64,000 nt of DNA from Omphalotus guepiniiformis. Its lineage: Eukaryota > Basidiomycota > Agaricomycetes > Agaricales > Omphalotaceae. Location of the stretch: positions 1-64,000 of the forward strand of contig JAQOOI010000028.1 of NCBI GenBank assembly GCA_028554645.1, given 5' to 3'. Shown piece after piece: positions 1 through 12,500 of this stretch. Both the position numbers and the translations under genes were made by a program. The notes beneath the pieces were generated by a model that had not been told where the DNA came from, ran no database searches, and saw only the letters and a list, made by a program, of their open reading frames with translations. How positions within the stretch are numbered: the first letter of the stretch is position 1; each line of letters opens with the position of its first letter.

Positions 1-1450
1 GCGCTTCCAACAAGGAGGTTGAGCAGCATCAAACCTGAAAGTCCGGCATTGAACCCGTGGCCTTGACCGAACACAATGGGATAAGCCTCGAACAGCAGGT
101 AGACGACTCCGTACATGAAACTCATGTAGACTGTGAGTGCAATGAGCATAGTTTCGGAGAACAGCACACGGAAAGGTTTTAGTAGGATGTTTTCCACTTG
201 TTGGATGAAGGGGAGCTTCACGAGTTCCATGGGAGCGTAGTATCGAGTATCGTTCTTTTCCTTGCGTAGTCTTTCCGCTTTTCGAACTAGGATTACCGGC
301 CTAATTCAATGATGAGCTCATCTATACCATAGTAATCATCACTGGTAGTAAGTACGTACCCGTATGTCTCTGGAAGAGTCAAGACGATCAAAACCAAGCA
401 TACACCAGCCTAAAAAAAAAAAAAAAAAAAAAAAAAACAAAAGTTTACCTCCATCCGTCACGGTCACTTTCAAAAGCATGTAGTAAAGAGATGAACGAAC
501 GAAGATTGATAGGAGCCAGAAGATCCATCTCCAAGATACGCCTGCTACCTGGAAGTAACCAGATATACTAGGTCCAAGAGCGGGCCCTGCAAAAGGGGCA
601 AGCTAGAAATAAGTATCATCAGAAATCTGCGATTTTATAAAGGACAGATGGATATTTCACGGTGAATAGCGACAAGGCTTTCCCCCTAGTGCTAGCATCC
701 CATATATCTCCAATTACTGCCCCTTTCAGGAAGTTAGTAGCGCCTTGAAAAACATGGCTACAAGACTCACACTGATGTTGGGCAGAGGACCTGGCGGGCA
801 ATGTTCCTCCAAGGAAACGGAACACTAGTAGAGGACGCCCGTGTTTTTTGCTAGCGCACAGCCGCACTTGAAACAACTCATCGTTGACTTCCGGCGTTCA
901 GGCTAAAATATGATGCAGAAAGAGGCACAAAATGACGCACCGTATACACGAAAAAAGTCTAGGACAAAAACGGGTTTTCGGCACCAAACTTTCGGAGAGT
1001 AGGGAATTTAGTACGTTTGCGTTAAGTGAAACTAACTGAAACGTGTTGAACGCGGGACTTACACGCTCGAGACATATGGTCCCCATAGTATAGGACCTAC
1101 ACAGTATCCCGCAACAAAGAGGGAGATTGTAAGGGTTCCTACTATTTCAGACATGTGAAACCTCGCCATCAATGGTACTACCACTCCCGATGGTGCCGCG
1201 CTGGCAAAGGTGCTAGAGGCAAAAGTGAGTCTACGGCGAAGTGACAGAACCAGTAATTCATAGGATCCGTACCAGCGTTGCAGGACTAAGTATAGAGGCA
1301 AACACGGGGATGTACCATCGTCGAAGGCGAGACCAAATTATAGTAAAGTATTGGTTATATGCGCGTTAGGCGAGGTTGAAAAAGTAAAAGAACATAATCT
1401 GCACACACTTTAGGATTGGACTGGATCGTCTGCGCTTGAAATTGACTTCG
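1..1450 (-). pseudogene. MFS transporter (DHA1 drug/polyamine type), decayed and partial
   Basis: Read on the minus strand, pieces match the fungal 12-helix H+ antiporters that export drugs or polyamines at the plasma membrane. Near 1200-1090 is the segment FHMSEIVGTLTISLFVAGYC, followed by GPILWGP. Near 800-690 are VFRFLGGT and AVIGDIWDASTRGKALS (motif C neighbourhood). Near 600-540 is APFAGPALGPSISGYF, near 280 VRKAERLRKEKNDTRYYAPM, and near 120 a helix with FGQGHGFNAGLSGL. Several introns still have good GT...AG ends. Lesions: the exon with FGAENPFLS runs into TAG at 959-961; the next exon (about 880-830) has a +1 followed by a +2 insertion relative to the family; and the exon after GPILWGP shifts frame. 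The gene continues beyond position 1, so the second half cannot be judged. The start near 1450 is a guess from an NWSRLRRWY-like remnant. Family certain, pseudogene status likely. Confidence 0.8.
411..437. repeat. Poly-A run inside an MFS intron
   Basis: About 26 A in a row on plus (T run on the coding strand), the pyrimidine tract just before the acceptor of an MFS-remnant intron. Its length makes it prone to slippage and to sequencing error. Confidence 0.8.
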
Positions 1451-2479
1451 AAGCGATTAATGTGCTAGTTGATATCCGGTACAGAGGCTGCAATGAGGGT
1501 CAGCATCTTTGGCGTAGATCTCTTACTCGACCTTCTTTCCCCCCATGCTTCTTAGGATCCTTCAGAGGTTCGGCATCTTCCAGCCCGCGGGCGGTGGCAT
1601 TCGATGCACGTCGTTTTGATTGTCCGATCGGCATAACCTTGGGACTGATGATACCTTGTGAGCGATTTGTTGTAGGCAGCATTGAACTGGGGATAATAGG
1701 AGTGGCCATTCTAGCGTTCTGATGGAATTTTTTTTGTGCCCCGCTAAGAGTGTGAAAGATATTTTTCCCCAGGGCATAACGCCTAGAATATGGCAGCTAG
1801 CTATACCAAGGGTGGCCGATGCAGGTATTGTCGGACGGACGTACATAAGCACTGCCGTTAAATGGAAAGAATTTGAATTATCGGAGCTTCAGCGCTTTTG
1901 GAGCTAAAACCAGCCCGGAAGTTCCTTCGGTTCCACAATGCGAATATCCCCCCCCCCCCCCCCTGACATTGATGCCGAAGTTGAATTTCCGGACGGAAAT
2001 CAGACTGGATATCATCGCGGATTCCTCGACCGAAATTTGAAACGTTGCATTATATAATAATATGTGTCATTTTCTCTTTTGTATCCACCCTGTGAAAGCC
2101 GCAGAGAACTGACCGAACCCATAGTACAGACACCTTCCAGTACTATTCTTCTCGGTAATACAAAATGCGGATATCTGGCTGAAGGTAGCTATATCTATCC
2201 TAGTATAGTATTTGTTATTTGCTTCCTTGAAGGCGCTGTCTGAATAGTTACGGCCACTCAGTCTCAGCAACCTTCTCCGCGGGTCCAGGCTGGATAAAGG
2301 CCTCCACGCGCAGTTCCCTCGTCCAGTTTGGCCCGACACAGATCACCTAGACTCTCGCAATGAACGTATAAGAATTGGAAGGGGTCACCCTCATCGTTTC
2401 GTTCTCGAGATAACCTTGCTCCACAAACATATGCCCAAAGTTCATTCGAAAGGCGGGACCGGCGCACGTCTGTTGAATC
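1451..2479. other. Gene-empty stretch between MFS and FAD-oxidase remnants
   Basis: No protein family was recognised on either strand. The stretch holds a run of about 17 C at roughly 1948-1964. Short open frames here have no splice context or recognisable motif. Confidence 0.5.
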
Positions 2480-4642
2480 ATGTCTGCCCTTTACGACCTT
2501 TGACCATATTTTACTCTCGTTATTGGCCTAGCATGCGCGGCGCTTTGGAACACTAATGGAGTCTTCTTCTCCAAAACGGCTCTATTCGAGGGAATCAATG
2601 ATCTTGACGCCACTAGCCGCGTCATTGCTCAATCAGTGATATCCGACTCCACTGGTTTATACTATCCAGGTAAAGTGAAGAACAGTCAATTGATACTTCC
2701 CGTTGTTGAATGTCCTTATAGATTCATGCTCGAGTATAAGGTCGATATTCACCATTGGGCAAGCTCTGCTATAGAAGAGGCTGGATGCACTGTCCGTTCC
2801 TGCAAACACCGAAGACCTTGCGAAGATAGTAAGCTTTGTTTTCAGAACCCATTATAAGTGTTCGTCTAACCTACCTGGAGAAAAGCTTCAAATAGTTGGA
2901 TGGACAAAAACACCATTTGACAGTACGTATCAAAAAGCCCATGAGTATGCAAAACAATCTTAACGACGTTGAGGATAGAATCACTGGCGGCGGTCATGCG
3001 TTGAATCCTGGCTTGTCATCAACGAAGGGTGTACACATTGCCATGTCGCGATTCACCCAGTACCACCATAACGAAAAAGAGAAGTACCATCGACATCGGT
3101 GCTGGTTTGAGATGGGCCGACGTAGTATGGGTTATTAAATCCTAAGGGTGTTTACGGTCGTAGGGGGTCGAAGTGAAAACGCGCGTTGGTGTAGCAGGTT
3201 TTCATTCTTGGCGGAGGGTACGCTTTGCAGAATATCGTCAAAGAATATTTAACCAAAGCGGATCATGGCAGAGGCTTTCGTGGACGACAAATGAGCATGG
3301 TCTAACCATCGATACCCTCGTCTCTTGTGGAAATGTACTTCCGAATGGTACGATAACCACTGCTTCAGCAGACACTAACCCAGACTTGTTTTTCGGGTTG
3401 AAGGTGAGCGTTTCAACTTGGAAAATTTCTCAAACTTGGGCTTATGATTTCTTTCTATAGGGAGGATTCAACAACTTTGTAGGGATTTCCCCCCAGATTA
3501 GGTCGCGCATGTCGACTGAAAACCATTCTGCGTTGATATAGGGTATCGTCACCAGGTTTACGTTGCAAGTCTTCCCCCAGAACGCGATATTTGGGTATAG
3601 TGTGTTCATTCGATGGCTAAAAGTGTAACAACCTCCGTAATACAAATTCTTGTTGTCCCTATAGGGGGGACAGTGATTGTTCACGAAGAACATATCGGAC
3701 ACAAGCTAATCAGGTTATAGTCGACTTTTCAAACACGGTTCGCGATCCCAAAGACGACGATGAACATTCATTTTCGAGTACGCGGAAGGGACTGTACGTT
3801 TCACCTATTTTCAATTGCTGTACAAAACAACTATAACAATTTTGAAAAAACATTTCAGATGGTTGCTTTTGGCTATCATATTCTATAACGCTCCTGAACC
3901 ACGGCCAGGCATGTTTGACAAAGTTCTGGCACTTCCTGGCCACTGGTCTTGTGTCGAGCAAGCCTTTCCCCGCATTGCTTGCGGGCGGAAAGACGAGAAA
4001 CACTCATCGACGGTATGTTTCCGATTTAGTGCGGTGTTGGTTTCGTTCTTTGATGGATTATATCGCTTGAGGTTTATTTCACAGGCTTCAAGACGTTGCA
4101 ACAGTTCAATATTACACGCCTGCTCTTTTGAAAAAAAGGTACGTCAACGAGACCATAGAGCAAGGCTTTTGCTCCATCACAGTTTGGATTCTGCAAGTCA
4201 ATGATTGAAACAGACGATCTTATTTTAGTAAATGTGGCAGTTAGCTCTGAAAAACATTTCATTCTGGTCATTTCTCTGATTACGTAGTTGAGGTTTTCTT
4301 ACTATGACTACTTCAATCATGGGTGAAGAATCTGCGTGGACAGCTGAACCGGTATGTGGTTGCATTATCACATAAACATACGCCTTTCGCGTCTGTGTTT
4401 GATGAAGCTCATGACGAAGCCGTTTATGATGCTTTGAAGCCAAAGCGGTTTACAACTCAGAGCCGATGCGGAGGCTGAAGGACAGGACTTCGATAATGCT
4501 TCGCGGTATTCCTAACATTGCGGTTGCTGGAACTCCGCTGGAACAGCTATATCGGGATGGAACTTTGGGAAGTTGAGGGAGATTAGATATGTGTTATGAT
4601 CAAAAAAGGACGAGGGATTTGGCGGGTGGTTGGCATTTCTGA
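2480..4642 (+). pseudogene. FAD-linked oxidase, berberine-bridge-enzyme-like (BBE), decayed
   Basis: The remnant follows the order of fungal secreted or vesicular BBE-like oxidases, which carry FAD bound through a His of the pyrophosphate loop and oxidise alcohols, sugars or alkaloid-like substrates. Visible in order: GLACAALWNTNGVFFSKTAL and SDSTGLYYPG near 2525-2670; GGGHALNPGLSSTKGVHIAM near 2988-3045 (the GGGH carries the expected flavinylated His); LTIDTLVS and VLPNGTITTASADTNPDLFF near 3300-3395; an intron about 3403-3461; GGFNNF, then GIVTRFTLQVFPQNAI; YNAPEPRPGMFDKVLALP near 3882-3935; and the C-terminal FDNASRY and AGGWHF near 4485-4640. Lesions: TGA eight codons from the start (2501-2503), a stop and shift after MGRRSMGY, shifts inside the DNASRY and EQLYGMELWKLREI regions, and stops around 4200-4250. 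It lies next to an MFS and a GMC remnant, all broken. Pseudogene status is well supported. Confidence 0.87.
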
Positions 4643-6460
4643 TACATTATTCTTGACATGCCAACTCGTAGCCGATATGGTTCGTAAGATTAAATTAGAA
4701 ATAACGTTTTATGTATGCTATGGGTGAATTGTCAAAAGTCGACTGCTCGTACTACACGCCTCATACATCTTGGTATTGATGTGGTGGCCAGTGGTAAAGG
4801 TTCGTGAAGTGGTCCCTAGAACTTCCTGACAGCTTTGACGTACAATACTATGTACTCCCTCCGTGGATTGCAGTTGCATCTCTACATCTTTTCAATGTAG
4901 AAAATATCGACTATAGCTTTTATCGACTACAGCTTTCCTCGGAGATCGTGCCAAGCGTTCTTGTGAATCTCTTAGCTGACTTTGCCGAAGTTCCAAATAA
5001 TAATGATATGCAGAGATCTATAACAGCCCGCCGTTCAGAGTTCCTCCACTTACAAATTACCTGTAAGTATGTACTACCCTGAAACTTACCCGTCAGAGGC
5101 CCCTCTTCTATCTTGATACATTTGATGAGTCTGACAAAAATCAAGTTAAGCATTCCCCAGAATATGTTATTCGGCCTAGCAAGGGTGGATGACTTACTCA
5201 AAGCTTCAGAATCACGATTCACTGGCCTTCAACAAGTTAATGTTGGTTCCCGACTCCCCACCCCACGGATAGTGAGATTACGTCTCCATGTATCGTATAT
5301 ATACGCAATACATATAAGTAGTATCGCTCCCGACTCGCGCATAAGTGTAAGCGCACTGATTTGGAAAAAGAATGTAATGGCAAGCACTGCAAATTCTGGC
5401 GTTTTCGGAAATATGAGTCTTATGACCCCCGTCGGGACAAGGGGCTGAGGTTTTTTTTGACTCGAAAAAGTCTTTAGTTCCGTGGAGACTATGAGTCCAT
5501 GATTTTAGAAGTCGCCAGAAAGTTCTACGTGCCCATCGTCTAATTCTAACTTCTGTCAAGTTTTGTTGTTATATTTCAAAGAAATCATTCGAATTCAAGA
5601 ATACTGATTGCTTTCAAGCTTGAATTCGCCGAGCCCAACACCTTTAGGGGCGGGGCTCAGGGGTCTTCAGGGTCCGGCCATTGGGCCGCAGAACATTACT
5701 AAATGCCATTCGGCTTACGGACGTACAAGGAATAAGTGTTTTAAAAAAAAAAAGAAACAAAAAAAAAATTTTTAGGGGCGACGAGCTTAGCGCTTAGGGT
5801 ATCCTTGTGTGTTGACTCCATTGGCGTCCTCTCAATAATTCTATACTTGTGACTTGTGTTGGGACATTTTCAACCTCGTGGAAGTCAATGATGCAGTATT
5901 CGCAAGAAAATGCGTTAAAAGCTCATACACTGTCAAATCGCCTCCATTTGTTTAACTGTCATGAATGATACGCAACATCAATCTATATCTTAGTGCTGTG
6001 GTCGCCTGGCGCCCAGTTCACCTTCGGATGTGGGTACGGATCTGGTTACGGATTCAGAGCAGGCTATAAGGTTAGAGCATCTCGACCCTCTTGACAGTTT
6101 GTAGGTGAGTCTCCGTCGTACCAAAACAGGAATTACTGTGTAAGAAAAAGGGGGGGGGGGGGGGGCCGGGACACGGCGGGTATTGACATCTTGCCAAGAA
6201 TGGCTGTGTTAGTACCTTGCAACTGAAAGGATATCGCGCAAGACTTTGTGGTTTCAAACTAAAAAAACGGCCGCTTGTCACATTTGATGACTGACGGACT
6301 AGCCTATGCAGGGCACTGCGACCTTCGGGACCATCGAAAATAATGTCCGAGGAAACAAATACGGAATAATTTTCTATTTCGAGATATAAGTTGGGTAGAG
6401 CCTTTACCATTCACGCACATTCTTCGCTCATCAACCTATTTCTTCTTCATTCTGTCTAGG
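4643..6460. other. Gene-empty stretch with homopolymer runs
   Basis: No recognisable coding region. The 111-codon plus frame at 5113-5448 has no motif or splice context and is taken as chance. A-rich tracts lie at about 5740-5770 and a run of about 15 G at about 6151-6165. Confidence 0.45.
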
Positions 6461-9024
6461 ATGAAGTCGTTTTCTTCTCTTCATAGCCTTGGCCAGTCGC
6501 TATTACTTGCTCAGATCGTTCATGGCGATGTCACTCCTAGAATCGTTTTCTGCGACCAGTTTTTGACATCCTAATCATCGGAGGTGGAACTGCTGGCTTG
6601 ACCTTGCCTTCATAGACTCTCAGCGACACTTCTGCCAAGGTCGGCGTCCATCGATGCAGTTTTCTATAAACACTTCCCCCCCCCGGTGACCCCATTATCG
6701 ACGTTCCTTTTCAACCCGGAGCCTTCGTTGGAGATCCCTCTGAAACTTTCTTTGGCTAATCCTGCATATGACTGGGGATTCTCAGTGTTCCTCAACCGCA
6801 ATTTAGATGGAAAGGGTTATTTCGTATCCTCTCCTTCCTTCTCGGTGATTACGCTATACACCTCGTACTCATTTTCTGTTCAATCCAAATTCTAACTGTT
6901 TGAATAGCGGCCAAAAGTTACTCGGTGGTTTCTTCACGCCATCAACAACATGGGCCCCATGGCAGGCGCGGCGCTCGCCAAGAGTACGACAACTGGGGAG
7001 TTCTGAGCAAACAGCTCTGAGTGGACCTTTTTTCGGAACAAACCTTTCTACCATACTTCTCGAGAACGGCAGAGAACTGGACGGCTCCGACAAACATGCT
7101 GATTTCCAACCTTGAGCCAATTCCTGAGCTGGCTTGCAGATACCAGGGAACCTCCGGTCATGTTCAGACTCGTTTACAACACACATACCTTCTCTTTGAC
7201 TCCGACAACGGGTTTTCTTGCCGCTGAAGCATTCATCAACCTCGGTTTACCCTCTCACACCCAATCCTGGGGGGGAGGAGGGGGGGGGATGATGTCAACC
7301 CCATGTACATTCCCCAGTCTGGTATCGTGATTTCCGTTCGACATTCAGACCGGAAAACGTAGTTATGCTGCACCCTGCATACTATGGTCCTGATGTCAGA
7401 ACCCGGTTGCTTTTTCCGGAATCTTGTTGTTCTTGAAAGGCGCAGGTCGTCAGCCGACTTTTGTGGGACCCCACTACCCTCGGTTCTGAGGCTATCAGGG
7501 CGAATGCTGTTGGACATACCAACTGTCAATGGGACAGCACTTACAGTGTGAATGTCACCCGGGAAGTTATCCTTTGGTTTTTTGTTTCCTCCTCTCTCTT
7601 TCTTTTTTTTTTTGTTTTTTTTTCTTTGTTTTTTGTTTTGTTTCGCCGGTAAGCTCATATGTTAGTGATTCTGGATTATGTGACGAAAAATTGTTATGAT
7701 ACCAGGTACTCTGAAGTCCCCCCAAGTTCTCGAATTATCCCGGTGTTGGAGACCCAGAGATTTTGCAGGGCGGCAGGTGTTGACGTTACACTCAAATCTC
7801 ACAGGAGTTGGTGGCAAACATGATGGATCACTCTTTTGGTAGTCACGGAATTTCATCGCCAAGGGATGGTGTACAAGACTCTTGGGGTAAGCGTTTAAAT
7901 TCCATCTTGGAACTTCCTAGCAATTTACCCGCCAAAGAGTCTAGAACTGGCTTCACCACCAACGTAAACATTCGGCGCTGAGCAACGGGAAATCTCTTGT
8001 GAGCCACCACTTCACCTCCATTTGACTTTTTAGGAAAGCATTACTCAAAATTCTCTGTATATAGCACCGACTCAAGGCGGATGGAAGCATTCACATATGC
8101 CCTCTAGAGAGTCACTGGCTCGCTCACCGTGCAACGACTTCGCCAAACCCGGCACCGGACGAATTTGCCACATTACGTGCCAATCTAAACGTCCTGAGAT
8201 ATCTGCGAAGACCCCGATTCTCCTCTTGAAGCTGCGCAATGGACGCTCCTTACCGATAATGCTGGCATTCTGGCAATATCGGATTCGCGAACTCCTATTG
8301 CTCTTCACTCGAGGTGGTGCTGCTGGTTCCCGGCTGCTGCCAAAACACCAACGTATTGGATTGAAACCTTTGCCTCTCTTCTACATGCTATGAATTCTCC
8401 TCGTGGCTCCTTATCTGTAAGTGCATGAAGTGTCACTTTCAAATTACCCTTGACTAAATACCTGTTTGTAAGCACATTAACTCGGTCCGATCCTAGCGCA
8501 GCACCATTAATCGAACCCTAGACTGTTGGTGAAATTACCAATGGGATCTGGATAGCAAACGAGACTTGGTACCTCCAGTAGGCTCCGCAAGTGGGCCTCG
8601 ACAGGAGGCCCGTCCCAGGGGCAAGTCTTCATCAGCCAGCCCCTCAACACACCCAAGACGCTAAACGTGATCCACTGACGCTTGATGGACTTGATTTCGT
8701 TTCTTAGCCAACAACCGGGGTAAGCCTTGCGGTCTCTGGTGTGAATCCCACGAAATACTAAATAATTCTGGTGATCTTTAGACTATCTACACATCTCCTA
8801 TTGGATATGGGGGGACTAGCCATGGCTACGAAGGAACTGGGTGGTGTCGTTAGATTTTCGAGGCTTGAAGGTTTATGGCCTCGGCCAACGTCCGTGTTTG
8901 CCTGACGCTTCAACAGGTCATTCCCTCCTTTACTATCGAGCCTCCCATCCAGCAAACCGTTCCTACACCGGTTGCCGAGAAAGCCTCCGATATCATCATT
9001 AAGGAACTCAATCTTTTGCCTTGA
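6461..9024 (+). pseudogene. GMC oxidoreductase (aryl-alcohol/glucose oxidase type), decayed
   Basis: Glucose-methanol-choline oxidoreductases are secreted FAD enzymes that oxidise alcohols or sugars and often make H2O2. A signal-peptide-like start (MKSFSSLHSLGQSLLLAQIV) is followed in another frame by DILIIGGGTAGLTL near 6565-6605, the ADP-binding loop. Then come AYDWGFSVFLNRNLDGKG (6766-6820), KLLGG and AINNMGPMA near 6915-6965, ENWTAPTNMLIS near 7073-7108, GLPSHTQS near 7247, FDIQTGKRSYAAP near 7340-7375, and GTLKSPQVLELSGVGDPEIL near 7708-7765 (GMC signature 2). Farther on are WTLLTDNAGILAISDSRTPI near 8230-8300, LKVYGLANVRVVDAS near 8868-8915 and AEKASDIIIKEL just before TGA at 9022-9024. 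The motifs fall in different frames with many stops between them. The region around the first catalytic His (HPxGTASM) is scrambled. Broken beyond a single sequencing error. Confidence 0.88.
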
Positions 9025-9463
9025 TTTCGTGTTATGCCTAGATCTCGACTCCACTGTAGGTGCTTAGCGAGGGTTTGACTGCATTCATTCTATTTATTTA
9101 TCGCGATTTCATTGCGCAAGCAGTCTTTCGTTTTTTTTTTGTTGGAGTAGATTTAAACGTCATACAAATAATAAAAGTAATACTTTCAAACAATGGTTTT
9201 GTTGAATAACCTTTAATGGGTACATTCAACATTAGAAGAGCTGATTCACTCCTTGAACAGTAGTATCGGGCGCAGGGACAACGCGATACGCGATTACGAT
9301 TCGTAAGCATTGTTTTTTTTGTTGTCGGAGTAGTCTAACGTCGATACAATAATAAAAAGTAAACTTTCAACAATGGTTTGTTGAATTAACCTTTCATGTA
9401 CTTCACATTAGAACGAGTGAATCACTTTAAACAGTAGTAGCACGGGCGCAGGACAAAAAAGGG
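9025..9463. repeat. Imperfect tandem duplication, about 190 bp period, next to tRNA
   Basis: Two related blocks lie at about 9125-9285 and 9308-9455. Both run from a T tract through GT(C)GGAGTAG, AATAATAAAA, CTTTCAA..CAATGGTTT, TTGAAT(T)AACCTTT and an ACAGTAGTA..GGGCGCAGG end. They differ by small indels and substitutions. The second block ends directly at the tRNA-like gene. No open frame is conserved between the copies, so this looks like a non-coding duplication. Confidence 0.8.
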
Positions 9464-9557
9464 TGGTTCAATCCAGGATCGAACTGGAGACCTTCTGTGT
9501 AATACATCTTAATGTAAGACAGAACATCATAACCACCCCCCAGTAGACCATTGAACC
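9464..9557 (-). tRNA. tRNA-Val(UAC)-like, with intron and expanded D-loop
   Basis: Read on the minus strand, the 5' end GGTTCAA pairs perfectly with TTGAACC, and A is the discriminator base. The T arm is CCAGTTCGATCCTGG with a perfect 5-bp stem and the TTCGATC loop (B-box). The anticodon stem is TCTGT/ACAGA. The loop reads C-T-TAC-A, then about 13 extra bases, then C, so the anticodon is UAC with an intron after position 37, where eukaryotic tRNA introns sit. A run of T just downstream (9455-9460, A on plus) is a Pol III stop. Odd: the D-loop is about 15 nt instead of about 8 because of a G-rich insertion (poly-C at 9536-9541 on plus), which disrupts the A-box. It may be a tRNA pseudogene or a D-arm length error. 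Confidence 0.72.
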
Positions 9558-12500
9558 TGTGAAAAAGCCGCCTACAGAAGTACAAAATAACAATCTCCGG
9601 TAAAATCAAAAAAAAAAATAATTTTTTCCGGATCAATCTAAACAGACAGGCTGCCGCCTGCCAACGTAACTCTCATCCAAGCTGGTTATCAATCGCTAGG
9701 AATCACATTGATCTGCTCTACCGCATGTAGGTATGGCCAGTCTGACTCCAGCCGCCATCCTACCATTCGCAGCCCACAAGTAATCGGGTTGAGGAATGAT
9801 TCTTGGAGAAAGTTATGTAAGATTCGAGAAAATAATGCGAGTGAAGCAGTTTCGCGGCTCAACCCGACGGTTGGAATAGATGAAACGGGCCCAAGTTACT
9901 ACTGCCCTCCAGCGCCGTTACCTATCATTTTTATATGTTCTTATGAGACCGAACAATTCCAGCCGGAAACCTACTGCAGGACCTACCAATGTGCTTCTGA
10001 CATCGTCGACCGATCTGAGGAGCAAGAAGAGCCATTCTGAGAGAATCAGATGTTCCACCTGAAACAGCGTCCAGGTAGAAGTCCGGTGTAGCAAATGGCT
10101 AGCTGAAAGAGTCATTTCTGCGAATTGAGAGCAGTGAGCTTGAGAGAAATAAGTAGTATTAGATGAGGGTTGGAGTACTTTACGCCGATGGTCCACATAG
10201 GTTCAAGATTTCCAGTTGCCTTGTATACTGGCAACACCGGTGGCTGAATTCATCCTTGAACTCCAAAGCGCCGAAATGCTCGCAGACGATTGCCGCTTTT
10301 TGCGTTCTTCTGGATATCAGGACGCCTGACTCATCCATCTAGTTTTTTCGGAGAGATGCCCGCCGGACATATGGCCAGTGGTCTATGACGAAACTGATGG
10401 ACGAAGCGAAGAAGTCAGAAGCGAATGGACGATGGGCGAAGACGAAGGCTTATTTCAGAGAAGCACTGTGGGACGCACTCGATATTGATGCTTGGCTTCT
10501 GACGAGCTAGCCGTCACTCTGCCATTGTAAGCAATAAAATCGGACCTATCGATTGGAAACCAGATGGGTGTTTGAAGAAATGAGGCTTAGGCATATTGTA
10601 CACCCTCCGTACCATTCTCCTCCACTAATGCTAGGGCCTACGTCTTGATCTCGATGAATGATCAATGAATCGTAATACAGAGCTAACGCTTCTCACCATC
10701 GCATTTGCCCCAGATTATTAGTGTCTCGAAACGGTGAAAAAGAGATACAATGTTGTGCGAAAGTGCGAAAGGAGGAGATTAACTCACTATGTGTCTATAC
10801 ACAATATAGTGTCGTTCTTTCGCTCGTTCCCTCCAACATGTCCCGATAACGGTATGCAGATATCGGACATGTCGATAGTCGGAGCGTACCAATTAATTCC
10901 AGTCGCCGCTATCACGACTTCTCCCATCCCTTGACAGCTGTCGGATTGTTTCACCGGTGGTAGTTTCCCTACATACAGCAGTTGGCACGTGGGAATAGGG
11001 AGCGCGCGGCTCCTGGCTGGCAGACCGTCTTTGGGGAGGAATTGCAGATCTCCCTAGCATCCTCATCAGAGGTGTCAGTCCAGGATGCGATCATGGCATT
11101 GAGACTCCCTTGCGCCTGCAGGTCGCAACGTGAAGTTGAGCACCTTAGTAAGATTGCCATGTGGTTGGAATTCGACAGGTTGCCGAGCTTAACGTACGTA
11201 TAAGGTGTTGTGAGTGAAGTGGTGCACTAGAAATGTTGATAGAACGCAGAACGGTAACCTCGTGGTATCTGGTCTGTTGATATGTTTACGGGATGTGCTG
11301 TCAAATATTTACATACCGTTATCCAGTTCCATCTTACGCTATGACCAAGCAAAAAGACGGGAGTGGATCATGAACTCACCCCCATTAATTGATACCAGGG
11401 GATGCGAGTAGTTTTCGCGTTGGGCTGGGATTATCGAAGAATACCACTGAGCCTCCGGAACCTTGAAGGTTATCGAGATTCAAACGTCGAACGGGTCCCC
11501 ACTGGGGGTGCTAGGTCGTCTAGTCACAAGACAAAGGAACACTTGCATCAATGCCACGGGGGCGGTTAAGCACCTTCAAGTCCGCCTATTGCCGCTATAA
11601 TGGCAATCCAGTAACCTGTCCGAGTAGGAAGGCCTAGAGCGGTGTGCCCGTTACTTGAGGTTGTAGAGTTCAAACGACGCACCAACGGTCCTGATCCCAT
11701 CCTAATGTTGCGATAAATTTGGGATGGGCTGTACCAATACTGATGCGCCTTAGAGCACGATTGGAATGTTCGGCACCTTTGAAGAGTTATAGGTTTGATG
11801 GGGTGGTCAACTTCTAGTCCTGCTAGCGCCATATATACAGCGATGTAAAACGAGCGTGGTGAGTTTCATGAGAAGGTGTTGTGATTTTTCCATTCCCAGC
11901 TAAAAGGATATCGGTTTTTTTTTTTTTGTTAGGTTAATTATTCGATGAGACGCCTAGGCCATGGCGCATACACTACCGGCACGTACTCCATCTCAGTGGC
12001 CCCTCAAATTCGTTTCCTGAAACATCGAGAGATCTGATCGTGCCAAAAAGTGTTGCTGTTGGCTGTGCTGGGTCAGAGATGGCGGGGAAGGGAAGCCGAG
12101 ACCAAAGCTCTTAGTGGCTATTTGCGAAGCAAGGAAATTGGGAAAGTGTCCAAACACAGAGAAAAGCCATCCTGATAGTAGGGAACATCACTACGTTGTG
12201 AGATGGGTCCATTAAATACATGAAGGTGCTTTGAGAGGTAACACAATGCTATTCTCAACAGGAAAAGGGCATAAAACCCAGTAACCTGGTAGTGAAAAAA
12301 CCATTTGACCACTATGACACTAAAATGTTTCGACATTCTTGCGAAGGAAAAACCAAAACAAAATATAATGATGTAGCGCTCAAAAGTGGTCCAGCCGCTA
12401 GCAAAGGTTTCCAGAAATCACCTCTTTGTAGTTTTTTTTTTCGAATTTCCCCACTCACCGACATTTTACGACGTTTTCGTTACCTAACGAACAGGAAAAA

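Noticed and set aside
5113..5448. 111-codon plus frame
   Set aside because: No motif, no splice context and an opposing minus frame of similar length; treated as chance.
11566..11832. Minus-strand 88-codon frame with a faint ankyrin-like phrase (GHTALGLPTRTGYWIAIIA)
   Set aside because: Only one weak repeat-like match, no neighbouring repeats and no splice context; likely chance.
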